Shown: positions 24,701 to 36,599 of the stretch, piece by piece
How the letters are laid out: each line of letters begins with the position of its first letter
Numbering within the stretch: the first letter of the stretch is position 1
Assembly (NCBI GenBank): GCA_949152475.1
Contig: OX424568.1
Span: 8,035,667 to 8,099,666, forward strand
From: Terebella lapidaria
Taxonomy: Eukaryota > Annelida > Polychaeta > Terebellida > Terebellidae
Length of the DNA: 64,000 bases
Direction: 5' to 3'
Made by a program: the position numbers and the translations under genes
Notes under the pieces: generated by a model
Told to the model about the DNA's origin: nothing
Databases searched by the model: none
The model's input: only the letters and a program-made list of their open reading frames with translations

Positions 24701-25197
24701 ACAATACTTTTGATTTCATACAGATTCAAAGTACTCATTTGTGAGAGTGGTCTTGTAGCTGGCAAATCTCATTCAGATAAACATCAGAATTCATTATCAT
24801 GATTATTGAAAACGACCAGTTTTGTGTCAAATAAGTTCGTAAAATGACACTGGCACACCCTGATTTTGAAAGTTATGTAGTGTTGTGAAATGCACCACGT
24901 ATCACAATGATGAATAGATTTCCCACTGCACAACATTATGATATTGATATATTCTGATTTTCGCCCTGTCCAGGTGTGGTGAAGTTTGGAGACACTATCC
25001 TGGTTGTCGGCGGTGAGGATGACAAGAGTTGGATGGCGGGACTGTTCGCTCTGCGAGAGGAGACAAGTCGAGAGTATTGGGTCGAGGGTCAGGAACTCTC
25101 CGGGGTCATGAGCACGTTTGGATGCTGTGTCGCAAACGTCCCAAAGGAGCTCTTTCAAAAACCAGTGATTAAAGTAGCTAACTTCCACCAGAGGTAG
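21702..25197 (+). CDS. Kelch-like protein (BTB-BACK-Kelch), 621 aa
   Basis: Complete coding region in six exons: 21702-22713, 23083-23275, 23601-23798, 24120-24220, 24552-24689 and 24974-25197. All joins keep frame with GT-AG borders; the first donor (GTCTTT) is weak. The first exon also carries 5' UTR from 21627. Domains: BTB about residues 28-135 (FTDVTLVVENSEFECHRAVL), BACK about 140-245 (CIGIYFFAKAHQCTDL), then Kelch blades from about 290 to 610 with paired glycines (IYLAGGA, LYAIGGQ, IYCFGGE, IYVIGGN, ILVVGGE) and spaced W residues. Length fits the family (about 600). Such proteins are substrate adaptors for cullin-3 ubiquitin ligases: BTB-BACK binds CUL3 and the Kelch propeller recruits the target. 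I cannot assign the vertebrate orthologue; KLHL6/24/35-like is possible. The ATG context (GAAGAAATGG) is good despite the homopolymers before it. Confidence 0.93.
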
Positions 25198-26715
25198 ATT
25201 TCCGGCTCGAGTGGATACTATAGTAAGCCATGATAGACTCCGATCGATTTGTATATTCGTAATCTTGCACGCTCCTTCACAGAAGTACTATTCAATATGA
25301 GATCAATAAATTAATAGAGAAAAGTGAAACTTTTGCGCATCTGCTATGATATCATATGTGTTTGTTTGTGATATGATTTGACAAAATATACATGATGCTC
25401 ATGTACATGTACAGTTCATATTACATGTATACATGTATGTTTTACTGCTTGAGGATTCATCTTGGGAAGTTACTGGTATTACTCCTTATTTCATGATTAA
25501 ATATGTAATCTAAGTGCCAGTCACTAGCAAGAAACCCGTCTACTTTGTATGTTATTTGTGGAAATCAGTGAAGGTGCCGAACATACTGAAAAACCATCAG
25601 TGTATGTATACGTTTGTGTGTTATGTTTTCATTGTATTCAATGTTTTTGAATGCTAATGATCATTATACTTTATTTCTGGTTACCTTTCTAGTCACCTCT
25701 CGTGCAATTTCTCACACATAGTGTTCTTTGTGACAAGTATTCTGGATTATTTCTAGTCATGTACCCGGTATGCTATTTAAAAATTGTATTCACTATTCAA
25801 TTTGGTTGTATTGTATTTCTGGTATGAAATTGTGTTGGTTGGAGAATTTGTGATGGAATATTAGAATTTAGAGTCAAACCCGTGAAGAAAATAATGTGAA
25901 ATTACTATTCCAGATTATTTTTAAAGTTTATATATATATCCGAGTTTGATGGATGCAGATTTCAAAAAATAATGCCAGAATGAGTTCATACATTATATTG
26001 CTTTCATAATGATTCGTATTCATAACTTTCATTATGATTTTTCCTGATGAGTATTTTCTAAATATTCCATGCAAAATGTTGAACTTGAAGTATTTGAAGT
26101 ATATCTCTGTAATTAAATGTATAAGCACATTAAGCAGGTCATTTAGTGATCTTGGATATATCCTATCTGCCACAGTAACACTGAGTAAAGTCAACAAGTC
26201 ACAAATGCTAGTCATTTGTGTATCCAGTAAATAGCGGTGTACAAAGGTGCTAAAGAGAAGTGAAAAATAGGTCTACATTATACATCATATGTGAGAATCA
26301 GTTTATGTGTAATAGTTTTTGTTTTGCATTGTATTTGATATTTTGAATACTGATGATCTTTATACTTTATTTCTGTTCACTTTTCGAGTCCTCTCTCATG
26401 CAATTTTTCACACAAATAATTTTTTGTGACAAGTATGTTCTATCATTTCTAGTCATATACTAGTATGCCATTCAAAATTGTATTCACCATTTGATTTCAT
26501 TGTATTGAATTTTTGGTTTGATACTTTGTCGGTTTGAAACAATTTTCATGGACCATGTTTAAAGCATCTCCGAGAATTTTTAAGATATCTTTGAAAATAA
26601 TAATTTGGAATCAATCCTGTCGAATAAATACTGTGAGCTACATGTGTATGCATATGTCCCCTTTATCGTGTACACCTAGTTGCTCTCAAGACTCAAAATA
26701 AATGTACAGACAGTA
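25198..26715 (+). other. Kelch-like 3' UTR and downstream flank
   Basis: AT-rich, non-coding. AATAAA-type signals occur near 25305, 26622 and 26696, so alternative 3' ends are possible. It contains an internal direct duplication (listed separately). UTR extent is inferred. Confidence 0.35.
25600..26545 (+). repeat. Diverged direct duplication in the Kelch-like 3' region
   Basis: The block at about 25610-25850 recurs at about 26300-26540 in the same order: TTATACTTTATTTCTG, then AGTC..CTCTC.TGCAATTT..CACACA, then TTTGTGACAAGTAT, TTTCTAGTCAT and TTGTATTCAC. Words further right (CCGAGTTTGATGGATGCA at about 25940 and CCAAGTTTGATGGATACA at about 26833) suggest the copied unit is longer. Divergence is clearly visible, so the copy is old. 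Confidence 0.7.
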
Positions 26716-27018
26716 CATGTACCTGGTAGATAAATTTTTGCAGGCTTTTGGGGGTGACAAAAAAGATAAAAAATCTAAGAATGACTACTTAAAACTTAGC
26801 ATTCGAGATGTATTTTCAAGGTTTGTTTATGTCCAAGTTTGATGGATACATTTTCGGGGTTTATGCTCAGGTGTGTCTAAAAACCACATGCTATAAGATG
26901 TAAAACTATGAAAAGAATTGGTGTTGGCCTCGATAGTAATAGGACACTAATGGGAACATGTTTCATATTGTTCAGTTACCAAACTGCTGTCAAATAAATT
27001 TTTGAGAATTACATAATA

Positions 27019-27196
27019 CAGTGGATCCTGTGTTTTAAGACCACCCAAGGGACCCCGAAAAGGTGGTCTTAAATGACAGGTGGTCTCTCATTACAGGTCT
27101 GTTTATGTGATAAAAGGCCACTTGGGACCAAGTGGAATGGTCTTAAAACACAGGGTGGTCTCTCAAACCAGGTGGTCTTTAACACAGGATCCACTG
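27019..27196. mobile_element. 178-bp TA-flanked MITE (Tc1/mariner-like)
   Basis: CAGTGGATCCTGTGTT at the left and AACACAGGATCCACTG at the right are inverted, each followed inward by a GGTGGTCTT-type word that recurs four times inside. TA dinucleotides flank both edges (27017-27018 and 27197-27198), the Tc1/mariner target. Non-coding. Confidence 0.85.
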
Positions 27197-27199
27197 TAT

Positions 27200-28784
27200 T
27201 AGAAGTCAAATATTACAGACGTGTGGCTGATTTCCAGAGAGATGACAAGGCATCCTAAGGAGTTGGCTTGGTGTGCCCCACCCGAAACCTGCACCCTCCC
27301 CTCCCCACTGGATTCTGAACAAAAGGAGACATGATAGAGGAGGATGATAGATTGAGCAGAGATGATCGGGCCGAGTTGTAGACATTGTCTGTGCTGAGAG
27401 ATAAGTCACGTAGCTAATGCGAAGAGAAAGTAGGATGTGTCATGAAACAAAAGCTAAAGGTGATGTGAGGTTATGATCCTGACGATCCTGAGGATAAGCG
27501 CATGTGATGACAGCTTTGATCCACATTGCGAGAAGGAATCACGTTTCTCAGCAAATGGCTAAAGCAAAGGTGAGCTGGCTTTAATGCTTTAAACTTCGAC
27601 AGGCAGAGGAGCTGGAACCAGACAGAAGTTTAGATACGTATTTGAGAGAAAATAAGGCGTATTGTATGGTAACAAAAGACCAATCTTCCGGATGCAGGAC
27701 TGGAGACGATAACTGTCGCAGCTCACTGGGAATTTAAGGACGCAGGCTTCATGGATTCCTGGCACACCAACATTTTTGCCAAGGTAAAATTTTTGAAGAG
27801 GTCGCCCTCCTGAGAAACGACCTTTCCTCATTTTATGAGGTCACCCTGTTCGAATAACTGTGCTTCAAAAACGGGAGTGAATTGTGGCTTGGCCTGGTAG
27901 GCTTCCGAAAGTTTTAAGGTTGACCTCTTAATTACGGCATCTTTGGGGCAAAGGACCATGCTTGCCCTCTCCACCTACATGTATGATTCCTCAGAAATCT
28001 GGCTAACAGACTTGTTGAACTCACTTCATATTGACTAGGTCGACCACAGAGACTTGAACAGTTGCATCCTGGTAGGAGTCCTTTGGTATGACTTGGGCGA
28101 TACATGAAACCACAGACACTTCTAAGGGTTGGCTACAAACTGGACATGACGAGGGTGCTAGTAAGCCTCACAGTACTTGATGTCAGTATCACAAAACTTG
28201 AGGGGTTGAGCCCAGGGGCAATGAACAAGATCTTCTCATTCACCGTCGCTGCCACCAGACTGACCAGAGTGGCGGCCTGCGCTCAAGATGGTAATGGTGC
28301 AGAACGCCCTGATAATATGAAACTTTTGGGTCAAGGAAACTATGGTCTCCTGGCAGGGTGATTTCCTCCACCGTCGAGTGCATGTGACGATCCCTTCAGA
28401 CTGAGAGAAGGCGATCGACAAGATGGGCTTGTCAGTCGATCTACTTTTGACGCTTAGCTTGTGCAAGCTCTGGGTGGTTGATGGGGTCGATCCTGCACTG
28501 AAGTTACATGTATGTACTGGCTGTGGAACTGCCCATCCAAAATGTCGTAGCAGTTCATATGTTCGAATGCTTCTAGTCGAGTCTAGTCAATATCGGGCGG
28601 ATGACTCAAAGGTCACCATGGTAGTCCCAGTAGTCCTGGCCACCATGGTTATTGTGGTCCAACACAGCCAACCTGGTCATAATGACTGAAACAGTTGTTA
28701 CAGTCCAGATGATCATCGCGGTAGAAATGGATGTTACTGCATTAGTAGTAATACAAATGGTACCGACGACGGCTATCTCACAGC
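27200..28784. other. Gene-free stretch of higher GC
   Basis: Less AT-rich than its neighbours, with several short open frames on both strands (for example 28104-28361 plus and 27589-27831 minus). None shows a domain I recognise or a start and splice layout worth calling. Could hold a decayed element or unrecognised exon. Confidence 0.3.
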
Positions 28785-29275
28785 CTTCTGAAGGCCTTTT
28801 GGCAATTCATCGCACGGCCTTTGGAAGGCCATTTGATGGTCCATTTCAACGGACACCTCTTGGAGTCCACTCGACGATCCATCTCCCAACATCCCGAAGC
28901 CTTTCGAAACCAATTGACGGTCCACTACACTGGCTCCTGAAGTCCACTTGGCGGTCCATCTCCCAACATCCCGAGGCCTTTTGAAAGCCAATTGACGGTC
29001 CATCTCACTGGCTCCTGAAGTCTTTTGAAGGCCACTTGGCGGTCTATCTCCCAATATCCCGAGGCCTTTTGAAAGTCAATTGACGGTCCATCTCACTGGC
29101 TCCTGAAGGCCTTTCGGAGGCCTCTTGACTATTCTTCGCACGGGCCCCTTAAGTTCTTTTCACAGCCACTTGCGGTCCATGTCACGGTCTCTTGAAGGCC
29201 TTGCAGCCACTCGACGGTACATCGCAAGGCCTCCTTAAAGCCTTACGGCCACTTGACGATCCATCACAAGGCCTA
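28785..29275. repeat. Minisatellite, GGCCTTTTGAAAG / GACGGTCCATC units
   Basis: Imperfect tandem array in which GGCCTT..GAAGGCC, CAATTGACGGTCCATCTC and CAACATCCCGAGGCC words recur. GACGG occurs at 28916, 28994 and 29082, giving a higher-order period of about 80-90 bp with shorter sub-units. The inverted GGCC..GGCC words could form local hairpins. Confidence 0.75.
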
Positions 29276-29619
29276 TTAAGTTGGAAATATTATATATTAT
29301 ATGTCAAAAAAATCTCAAAAGCTCTATTCATGATAAAAATAGCGAAAAATGTATTATTGAATCCCCTCTAAACCATCTATTACTCCATGATTCACCCCCA
29401 TATCTTATATGGGTCACTAGCTTCGGGAAACGCCGCATCAACTCACCTAAACAGCTTGATCACAACCCAAAAAATGAGCATCGGAGTTATAAACAAAGCC
29501 AAATTTAACAGCCATACTGAACCATTATTCAAGTGCTCTGGTATCTTAAAATTAACGAGACAATCAGAGATTGCAGACCCTCGCCCTTCAGATTTAGTAA
29601 CTAAAATTAGGCGATAATT

Positions 29620-30500
29620 GAGAGTTTTGGTCTTAAGACCATCGGTTGTACGCCATACGATTGGGAATTGGCCAAAGAAAAATACAAAAATAGGTTGAAA
29701 ATTTAATATTGATTTGAACCGGAGTTATAGCCAATTATGTGATTTTCTTCTTTCCGTTGCCATGGCAACCGTTTTTACCCGATTTTGGCAAAATTTGAAA
29801 GAATCTGAGCCACTACCATAGCACTCCAGCCCTATAAATTTCGAATCGATCGGACCGTTTGCCTTCGAGTTATGAGCGCAGACATTTGCACGGAAACGTC
29901 GCTGGCCAAAAATAACCGAAATCCTGACCCTCAATTTTTCGACATCGGGCGATAATGGAGAATTTTCGTCGTACGACCATCGGTCGTACATCAAACGATT
30001 GGGAATTGGCCAAAGAAAAATACAAAAATAGTTGGAAAAATTAATATCAGGTAGAACCGGAGTTAGAGCCAATTATGTGATTTTCTTTTTTCCGTTGCCA
30101 TGGCAACCGTTTTCATCCGATTTTGGCAAAATTTTAGAGAAACTGAGCCACTACCATAGCACTCTTGCCCTATAAATTTCAAATCGATCGGACCGTTTGC
30201 CTTTGAGTTATGAGCGCAGACATTTGCACTGAAACGTCGCTGGCCAAAAAAAATCGAAATCGTGACCCCCAATTTTTCGACATCGGGCGATAATGGAGAG
30301 TTTTGGTCGTACGACCACGGGCCATATATCAGATGATAGAAAAATACAAAATTAGTTAGAAAAAAATATCTTGATTAGAACCAAAGTTATGGTCAATTAT
30401 TAATTTTTACATTTTCCGTTGCCATGGCAACAGTTTTTGTCCGATTTTGACCAGATTCGAGGAGGACCGAGCCACTGAGATACCGCTTCATCTCTATAAG
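29620..30500. repeat. ~340-bp tandem repeat, about 2.6 units, with X-box palindrome
   Basis: Units begin near 29622, 29961 and 30299 with GAGTTTTGGTCGTACGACCA-like sequence. Each has GAACCGGAGTTATAGCC, the palindrome GTTGCCATGGCAAC (29756-29769, 30094-30107, 30418-30431), CTGAGCCACTACCATAGC and CGATCGGACCGTTTGCC. The third unit is cut by the inverted TIR dimer starting at 30501. Minus-strand frames across the units are chance products of the repeat. Confidence 0.85.
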
Positions 30501-30795
30501 CACAGTGCCGAAACCGACTATGGTAACGCGCATTACCATAGTCGAAAATGGCGACAGGCACTTGTGGTTCGAATTTGCTCGTGAATTTATATGCAGTACA
30601 ACGTGTATAAATCGAGTGGATCTTCGACAGATAGCGAAAGCGATACATGTAGGTTAATCCCGAATATGTGCAATGAGTCACTCGGTGATATGTTAGTGGA
30701 AACGGAGTGTGGACAGTTGTGTCCTGACTAGGGTAACGCGAATGTCAGACTATGGTAATGTGATTTGTAGGAAATTACTATGGTAATGCGATGGG
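30501..30795. repeat. Left unit, left end: 2+3 GACTATGGTAAYGC copies
   Basis: The inverted pair lies at about 30517-30544. Three further copies follow at about 30728-30742 (GACTAGGGTAACGC), 30752-30766 and 30776-30792. The mirrored arrangement recurs at about 32100-32175 plus 32351-32378, at 32505-32532 plus 32715-32785, and at 34186-34256 plus 34437-34464. Clusters of this kind near termini are typical transposase-binding arrays. Confidence 0.8.
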
Positions 30796-33700
30796 GCTTT
30801 CGTACACAAACACAATTCTTTGTCAACATAACAATGATTTGAGGGGTAGAATAAAAATGTGTTGAAAACTCTCGAATCATCTGTTATTTTATCACAAATC
30901 CATGTAAAAAAAAACTATACGATTTTATTACTGTACACAGGTCAGCAACTCCATCAATGTTACTATTTCAGACCTATGCTACCATGATGAGACAAATCTG
31001 TGCATTTTACAAATCTGTGTATTTCCCCCATCAAATTGTCAGAAATATTGAGGAATTTCAAAAACGGGAGACAACGCAAGTTTGATTTAAGCTTGCCCTC
31101 AGACTATGCGAGTCAGTTGCAGCGACTCGGTTGCACGCCAGTCGCATGAGATCTGGTCGCGGCGACCCTCACTGGTCACACTGTACGTTCGAGTCGCATG
31201 TAAATTGACGATATATGAGTGTGATTTGTAGATAATCTGTAGGCAGACGGGTGTTTTTGTCGTGTGAACATGGATCACCATTAACGTAGGCTATGTTGGT
31301 GCCTTTTCACGACAACAATCATGCCTAAAATACGAAAGAGAAGGCAAAATAGAGCTTATAAAAGGAGTGTTGGGCCTGTGGGTCATACCTGTGGCACAGT
31401 TCATCTTGTTTTCTATCTAGGCCTTTCATCCTATATCGAGAACAAACCATGTTTGTCTGGGTAAATATTAATACCGGTATGTCGGCATTGATTTTGGGAC
31501 CATGCTCTTTGGGCCTCTGGGAATTTGCACCCCAATTAATCTACTATTATGTTACTCCATGATCCACTAAATGCGGATGCCATTCTATCCGTCTGCCATC
31601 TTTTATCTCTGATAAATATACTGAGTAATAAGAGGAGTAGGGAACTTAGTTTGGAAAAGCAACTTTCTTACAACTGATGTGCGAGGGGTAAGAAGTGTCC
31701 CATTTTATTCAAACATTTCAATATTTACTAGTCCGACGCACCCTTGTCCTTGTTCCTGTATTCAGGGCAGTGACGTCGGAAAGTGACGGCCGGTGTTTTC
31801 ATATATTGGATCATCGTCCGCAAACTGTGTTCAGTCCATCGATCCTGTTGTCATCAAATAACAAAGTGTCAGCATGTGACCGGGACTAATCACATGCGAC
31901 TCAGTGGTTCTACATCTCACGATGTCAGCATGGGTTTCAGCACGGTACTACACCCAGTACAGTATATATTTGCAGTTTTAAAGAAAAAAATGCACTGTAA
32001 CCTGAAACAGACCTATTACTTGCAGTAAATATACGAATATCGTTAAAATTATAGTTCAATTCTTGTGTTATATATATTATTTGAAGTGAAGTAGTGAATG
32101 CATTACCATAGTCGACACTATGCGTTACCATAGTCAATGTATCCTTTGACTCGGGCGTTACCATAGTCAGCCACGATTTTCAGTCGCCGATATCTCGTAG
32201 AAAAGGCCCATTTTTCTGTAACTCGCCTTATTAATTATGTGCAGCACAATCAACTTTATATCACAGACTTCTGAATGCTTCAAAATAGCCTCTCATTCAA
32301 GTTGTTAAGCTCGATCAAATTCGAACCACAAATACCTGCCGCCATTTTTGATTATGGTAATGCGCGTTACCATAGTCGGTTTCGGCACTGTGCCAATAAG
32401 GGCAGAGGGTATTGTAATTGGGTCTGTCCGTTTGTCTGTCTGTCCGCGCGCATATCTCAAAGGAGAATGGTCCGATCAACATGAAACTTATCACAGTGCC
32501 GAAACCGACTATGGTAACGCGCATTACCATAATCAAAAATGGCGACCGGTATTTGTGGTTCGAATTTGATCGAGCTTAACAACTTGAATGAGAGGCTATT
32601 TTGAAGCATTCAGAAGTCTGTGATATGAAGTTGATTATGCTACACATAATTAATAAGGCGAGTTACAGAAAAATAGGCTTTTTCTACGAGATATCAGCGA
32701 TTGAAAACCGTGGTTGACTATGGTAACGCCCGAGTCCATGGCTACATTGACTATGGTAACGCACAGTGTCGACTATGGTAATACATTCACCACTTCACTG
32801 CAAATAATATATAACACAAGAATTGGACAGTAATTTATACGATATTCGCATATATACTGCAAGATATATGTCTTTTTCATGTTACAGTGCATGTTTTTCT
32901 TTAAAACTGCACATACTGGATGTAGTACCGTGCTGAAACCCATGCTGACACCGTGAGATATAAAACCACTGGGTCGCATGTAATTACAACCAATTGCAAT
33001 GATGAGAACAAGCCTATGGTCCCGGGTACATACGGACACTTGGTAATTTGATGACAACAAGATCGAGATGGAGTGAACACAGTTTGCGGACAATGTACTA
33101 ATTTATGAAAACACTGTCACTTTCCGACGTCACTGCAGCCTTGAATACAGGAACAATTCGGGAGCCTCGGACAATAGGGAGAAAACATATACATGTACCA
33201 GTAAATATCGAAATATTTCAATAAAATGGGATACTTCTTGCCCCTCGCACATCATTTGAAAAAAAGTTGCCTCAAACTAAGTTCCCTACGTGTACTCGTT
33301 CTGCTCAGTATATTGATCAGAGATAACAAAATATGTGCGAGACGGATAAAATGACATTCTTATGTAGTGTGTAAAAAGTAGATCATGGAGAAACATAGTA
33401 GGATATTTGCAGTATAATTGGGATGTAAAGTCTCAAAGGCCCAAAAGAGTTTGGTCCCACAGTGAGTGTCGACATACCGGTTTTGGTATTTACCCAGACA
33501 AAATAAAATCTATCACAACACATTTATTTCCCTTTTTCACACGGTTTGATCTTGATAAGATAAACTTCTTAGATAGAAAACAAGATGAAAGGTGCCACAG
33601 GAATGACCCACACACTACTTCTGTAACTTCTATTGTATGATTTAGCCTACATTCATTGTGATCCATCTTTACACGCCAAAAACACCTGTCGGCCTATGGA

Positions 33701-34478
33701 TTCTTTACGAATCGCTCTCAAATATCGTCAATTTACATGTGCATGCGACTCAAACGCACAGTCTGACCAGTGACGGTCGCGGCGACCAGATCGCATGCCA
33801 CTGGCGTGCAACCGAGTCGCTGCGACTGATTCGCATAGTCTGACAGCAGCTTAAATCGAACATTCATTATCTCCCGTTTTTGAAATTCCTTAATATTTCT
33901 TGACAATTTGATGGGGAAGTGCACAGATTTAAAAAAAAAAAATTGGCCTCATGCCAGACCCTGCTTTTAATCGTAAAATTGACGTTTCTCAACATGTGTA
34001 TCATAGTTTTGAAATAATAACTTTGATGGAGTTGCTAACCTGTGTACAGTAATAACATCGCAGATGTTTTTGACATGGATATGCGATAAAATAACAGATG
34101 ATTTGAAAGTTTTCAACACATACTCTACTCCTCAAATCATTGTTATGTCGACAATATAATTGTTTTTATGTATGAAAGACCCATCGCGTTACCATAGTCA
34201 TTCAATTTCTTACAAATCACATTACCATAGTCTGACATTCGCGTTACCCTAGTCAGGACACAATTGTCCACCCTCCGTTTCCACTAATATGTCACCAAGT
34301 GACCCATTACACATAATCGGGATTAACCTACATGTATTGATTTCGGTATATTTCGAAGATCCCCTCGATTTATACACGTTATATGCATATAAATTCACGA
34401 GCAAATTCGAACCACAAGTGCCTGTCGCCATTTTCGATTATGGTAATGCGCGTTACCATAGTCGGTTTCGGCACTGTG
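30501..34478. mobile_element. 4-kb inverted dimer of a TIR unit with motif-rich ends
   Basis: Two copies of one unit face each other: 30501-32392 (1892 bp) and 32492-34478 (1987 bp), split by a 99-bp centre (32393-32491). All four unit ends carry the same terminal sequence, starting CACAGTGCCGAAACC and extending at least 85 bp. Each end has a back-to-back pair of the motif GACTATGGTAAYGC, then about 200 bp further in three more copies, so five per end and 20 in all. The arms match along their whole length, including a GGCGTGCAACCGAGTCGCTG-like block (about 31.13 and 33.81 kb) and a GGGTCATWCCTGTGGCAC block. TCTATAAG and CCAATAAG flank the left unit (6 of 8 match), which would fit an old 8-bp duplication. 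No protein is recognised, so it is presumably non-autonomous. Confidence 0.8.
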
Positions 34479-34499
34479 TGAAAAGGAATATTATATGAG

Positions 34500-34638
34500 T
34501 GTTGCATGACACTTTAGCTACAGCTCCGTATGCTTTCTTTTGTAATACTATTAACTTATCTAGGTGCGTCTTGAATGGAGATCCCCAGAGTAAGTTGCTG
34601 AGTGCAAGATCAAAGTGTACCAAGCTAAAATAGAACAT
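34500..34638 (-). pseudogene. LINE reverse-transcriptase scrap
   Basis: The minus-strand peptide (HFDLALSNLLWGSPFKTHL, then KLIVLQKKAYGAV) resembles the C-terminal end of LINE reverse transcriptases of the jockey/CR1/RTE type, where a Y.....LWG.....L..L..LQKKA pattern is usual. Only about 45 residues remain, with no recognisable neighbours, so it is a dead 3' fragment. Confidence 0.55.
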
Positions 34639-34639
34639 T

Positions 34640-36590
34640 CTTAAATTTCGTGTCGTAATCGAATGGTGTCATTCTAGTATAACAACATGTAGTTGGTTTT
34701 GGTGATACAGTATTTAGAGATAATTTATTCGCTTTGAACAGGTTTGAGAGAGTATTAAGTTAAAGGTTGGTGGCAACTCTGTATCAAACGCAACTCTAGG
34801 TGGCAAAGGGTCAAGAATCTTAACACGTTCTAGCTCTGGATAACAATAATCTCATCACTCATACTTGAAATTTAATATTGGCAAGTTATGATAAATGAAA
34901 TATTAAGTATCAGATGGACGTGATTCATTGGTATTGCTTTATGTTATTATAATTTGAAATTTGATATTATACTGTTAATTAATGATAATTAATTGCATAT
35001 GAGTTTGCAGTCATTATGCTCTTGATTTGGCAATGTGGGAATTTTTGGTTTCACTAATATTGTCATGTGAGCAATCAGAATCGGCCAGTTCAATATAGAT
35101 GTAATTAATAACAACAACAACCTGCTCTCCATTTTGCTATTGGGTTAATTATTGGGAGCATCATTTGTTTTGCATTATGCTGCCATCAATGGTAAAATTA
35201 ATGAACGCTTCAAATCAGAATAGGAAATGTTTTAATTGCAAGGAAGTAATATCAACAAGAAATAGTTTAAAGGCTACGGCTACCGATACTTAATCTACAA
35301 TGGTAAGTCATAAAACAAGACTAGTTTTTTTTTTCTACAAAACTGCCATGATGTGAAAATCGAGAACAACATAGCAAATCAATTCTTTAACTTTTTACGA
35401 TGATTGCAGCGTTTATTTTATTTAAAATATGAGATAAACATATTTCAGAACATGCCATTACGATACCTGATGTTGCATCAATTGAAAGACAGAGCACTTC
35501 AAATCCTTATAAGACCCGAAAAATAGGCCGCCAGGAAGGCCCAAAATGGCATGTTATGGTCAAATCCTCTGGGCTAAAACATTTGAACATACGTGTAAAC
35601 CTCAGGAATGGTTTGTAATATAATCATATAGGACTTCCCATATAGGGCATATTTTGGTGACCTTGAGCTCGACCTTAGATGACCTTGAGTGGTAAATGTC
35701 GAAGTGATATATTCGACGTGAATAACGTAAATTGACCGACGCAGGGAGGCTCATTGTGAGCATACAGGCAGTCACATCAGGTGCTTGTCACATCAGGTAT
35801 GAGTTCCACACAAACTCACTCTAATTACCCTATTCTTGAACATATTTCAACACTTATTTCTCAAGGGTGGGGTGGGGGAGGGGCGGTTTGGTACATATGC
35901 TGAGAAAGATTTAACAAATACGAATAATTGTCCTTAGGATAATACATTTTACACCAATGAAATGGAAGATAGTAAAAAAATATATACGGGATAAAATGCA
36001 TTGGGGAATATAATAAAACACCATGATTATTGGGAGATAATCGAATATATATTAACAGTACCCATTGATTATTGTTTTTTCCCCGCTATCGACACATCTT
36101 CCATGGAAGAAATTTTTGAATATACGGATGTTTTCGAGCATGACAATTGCACGTCTGTCCATTTTGACATAAATTATCAATAGTTAATAGATCGATAATA
36201 AACGATTTTATTGGGAGAAATTTTGTTTTCTTGTGGTAAAATGTCTTGTTGTGTGCCCATTTACAAAAATTTGATTATATGAATATTGTACAGATTTTAT
36301 GTACACGTGTATACATGTATTATGGCCTTTTGCATTGCATTCACGTTCAGGTTACCGGCTACATATCGATTGATATTTTTGGGAAACGAAGTTAGTGCCT
36401 ACGATAAATTAGATATGAACAAGGAAGAATACAATTATCGTTGGATGCATCATTTTGGAAGGAAAACACGCAATGTTCTCCCTCCACTAAACAGACCCAC
36501 TCTCTTTCCCAAAACCCATGGGGGCCTAATCACTTTCCCGCATGCACTCATCAACCACGCCCCATCTCCCCCCCCCCCCCCCTCCCCCCA
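34640..36590. other. Intergenic, nothing recognised
   Basis: AT-rich sequence with no supportable gene. A GACCTTGAGCTCGACCTT word near 35660 recalls similar words in the 41-kb repeat, suggesting a small repeat remnant. A C-rich tract lies at about 36568-36589. Confidence 0.35.
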
Positions 36591-36599
36591 CCCCTCAGG

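Noticed and set aside
28104-28984. Run of short plus-strand frames
   Set aside because: No domain or splice logic, and the right part lies in the minisatellite.
29725-30272. Repeated minus-strand peptide with a VAMATE..KSHNWL end
   Set aside because: Encoded by the 340-bp tandem repeat; similarity between frames reflects the repeat, not a protein family.
32275-34498. Several short frames sharing a DYGNARYHSRFRHC peptide
   Set aside because: All lie over the same inverted terminal motif of the 4-kb dimer; a translation of the motif.
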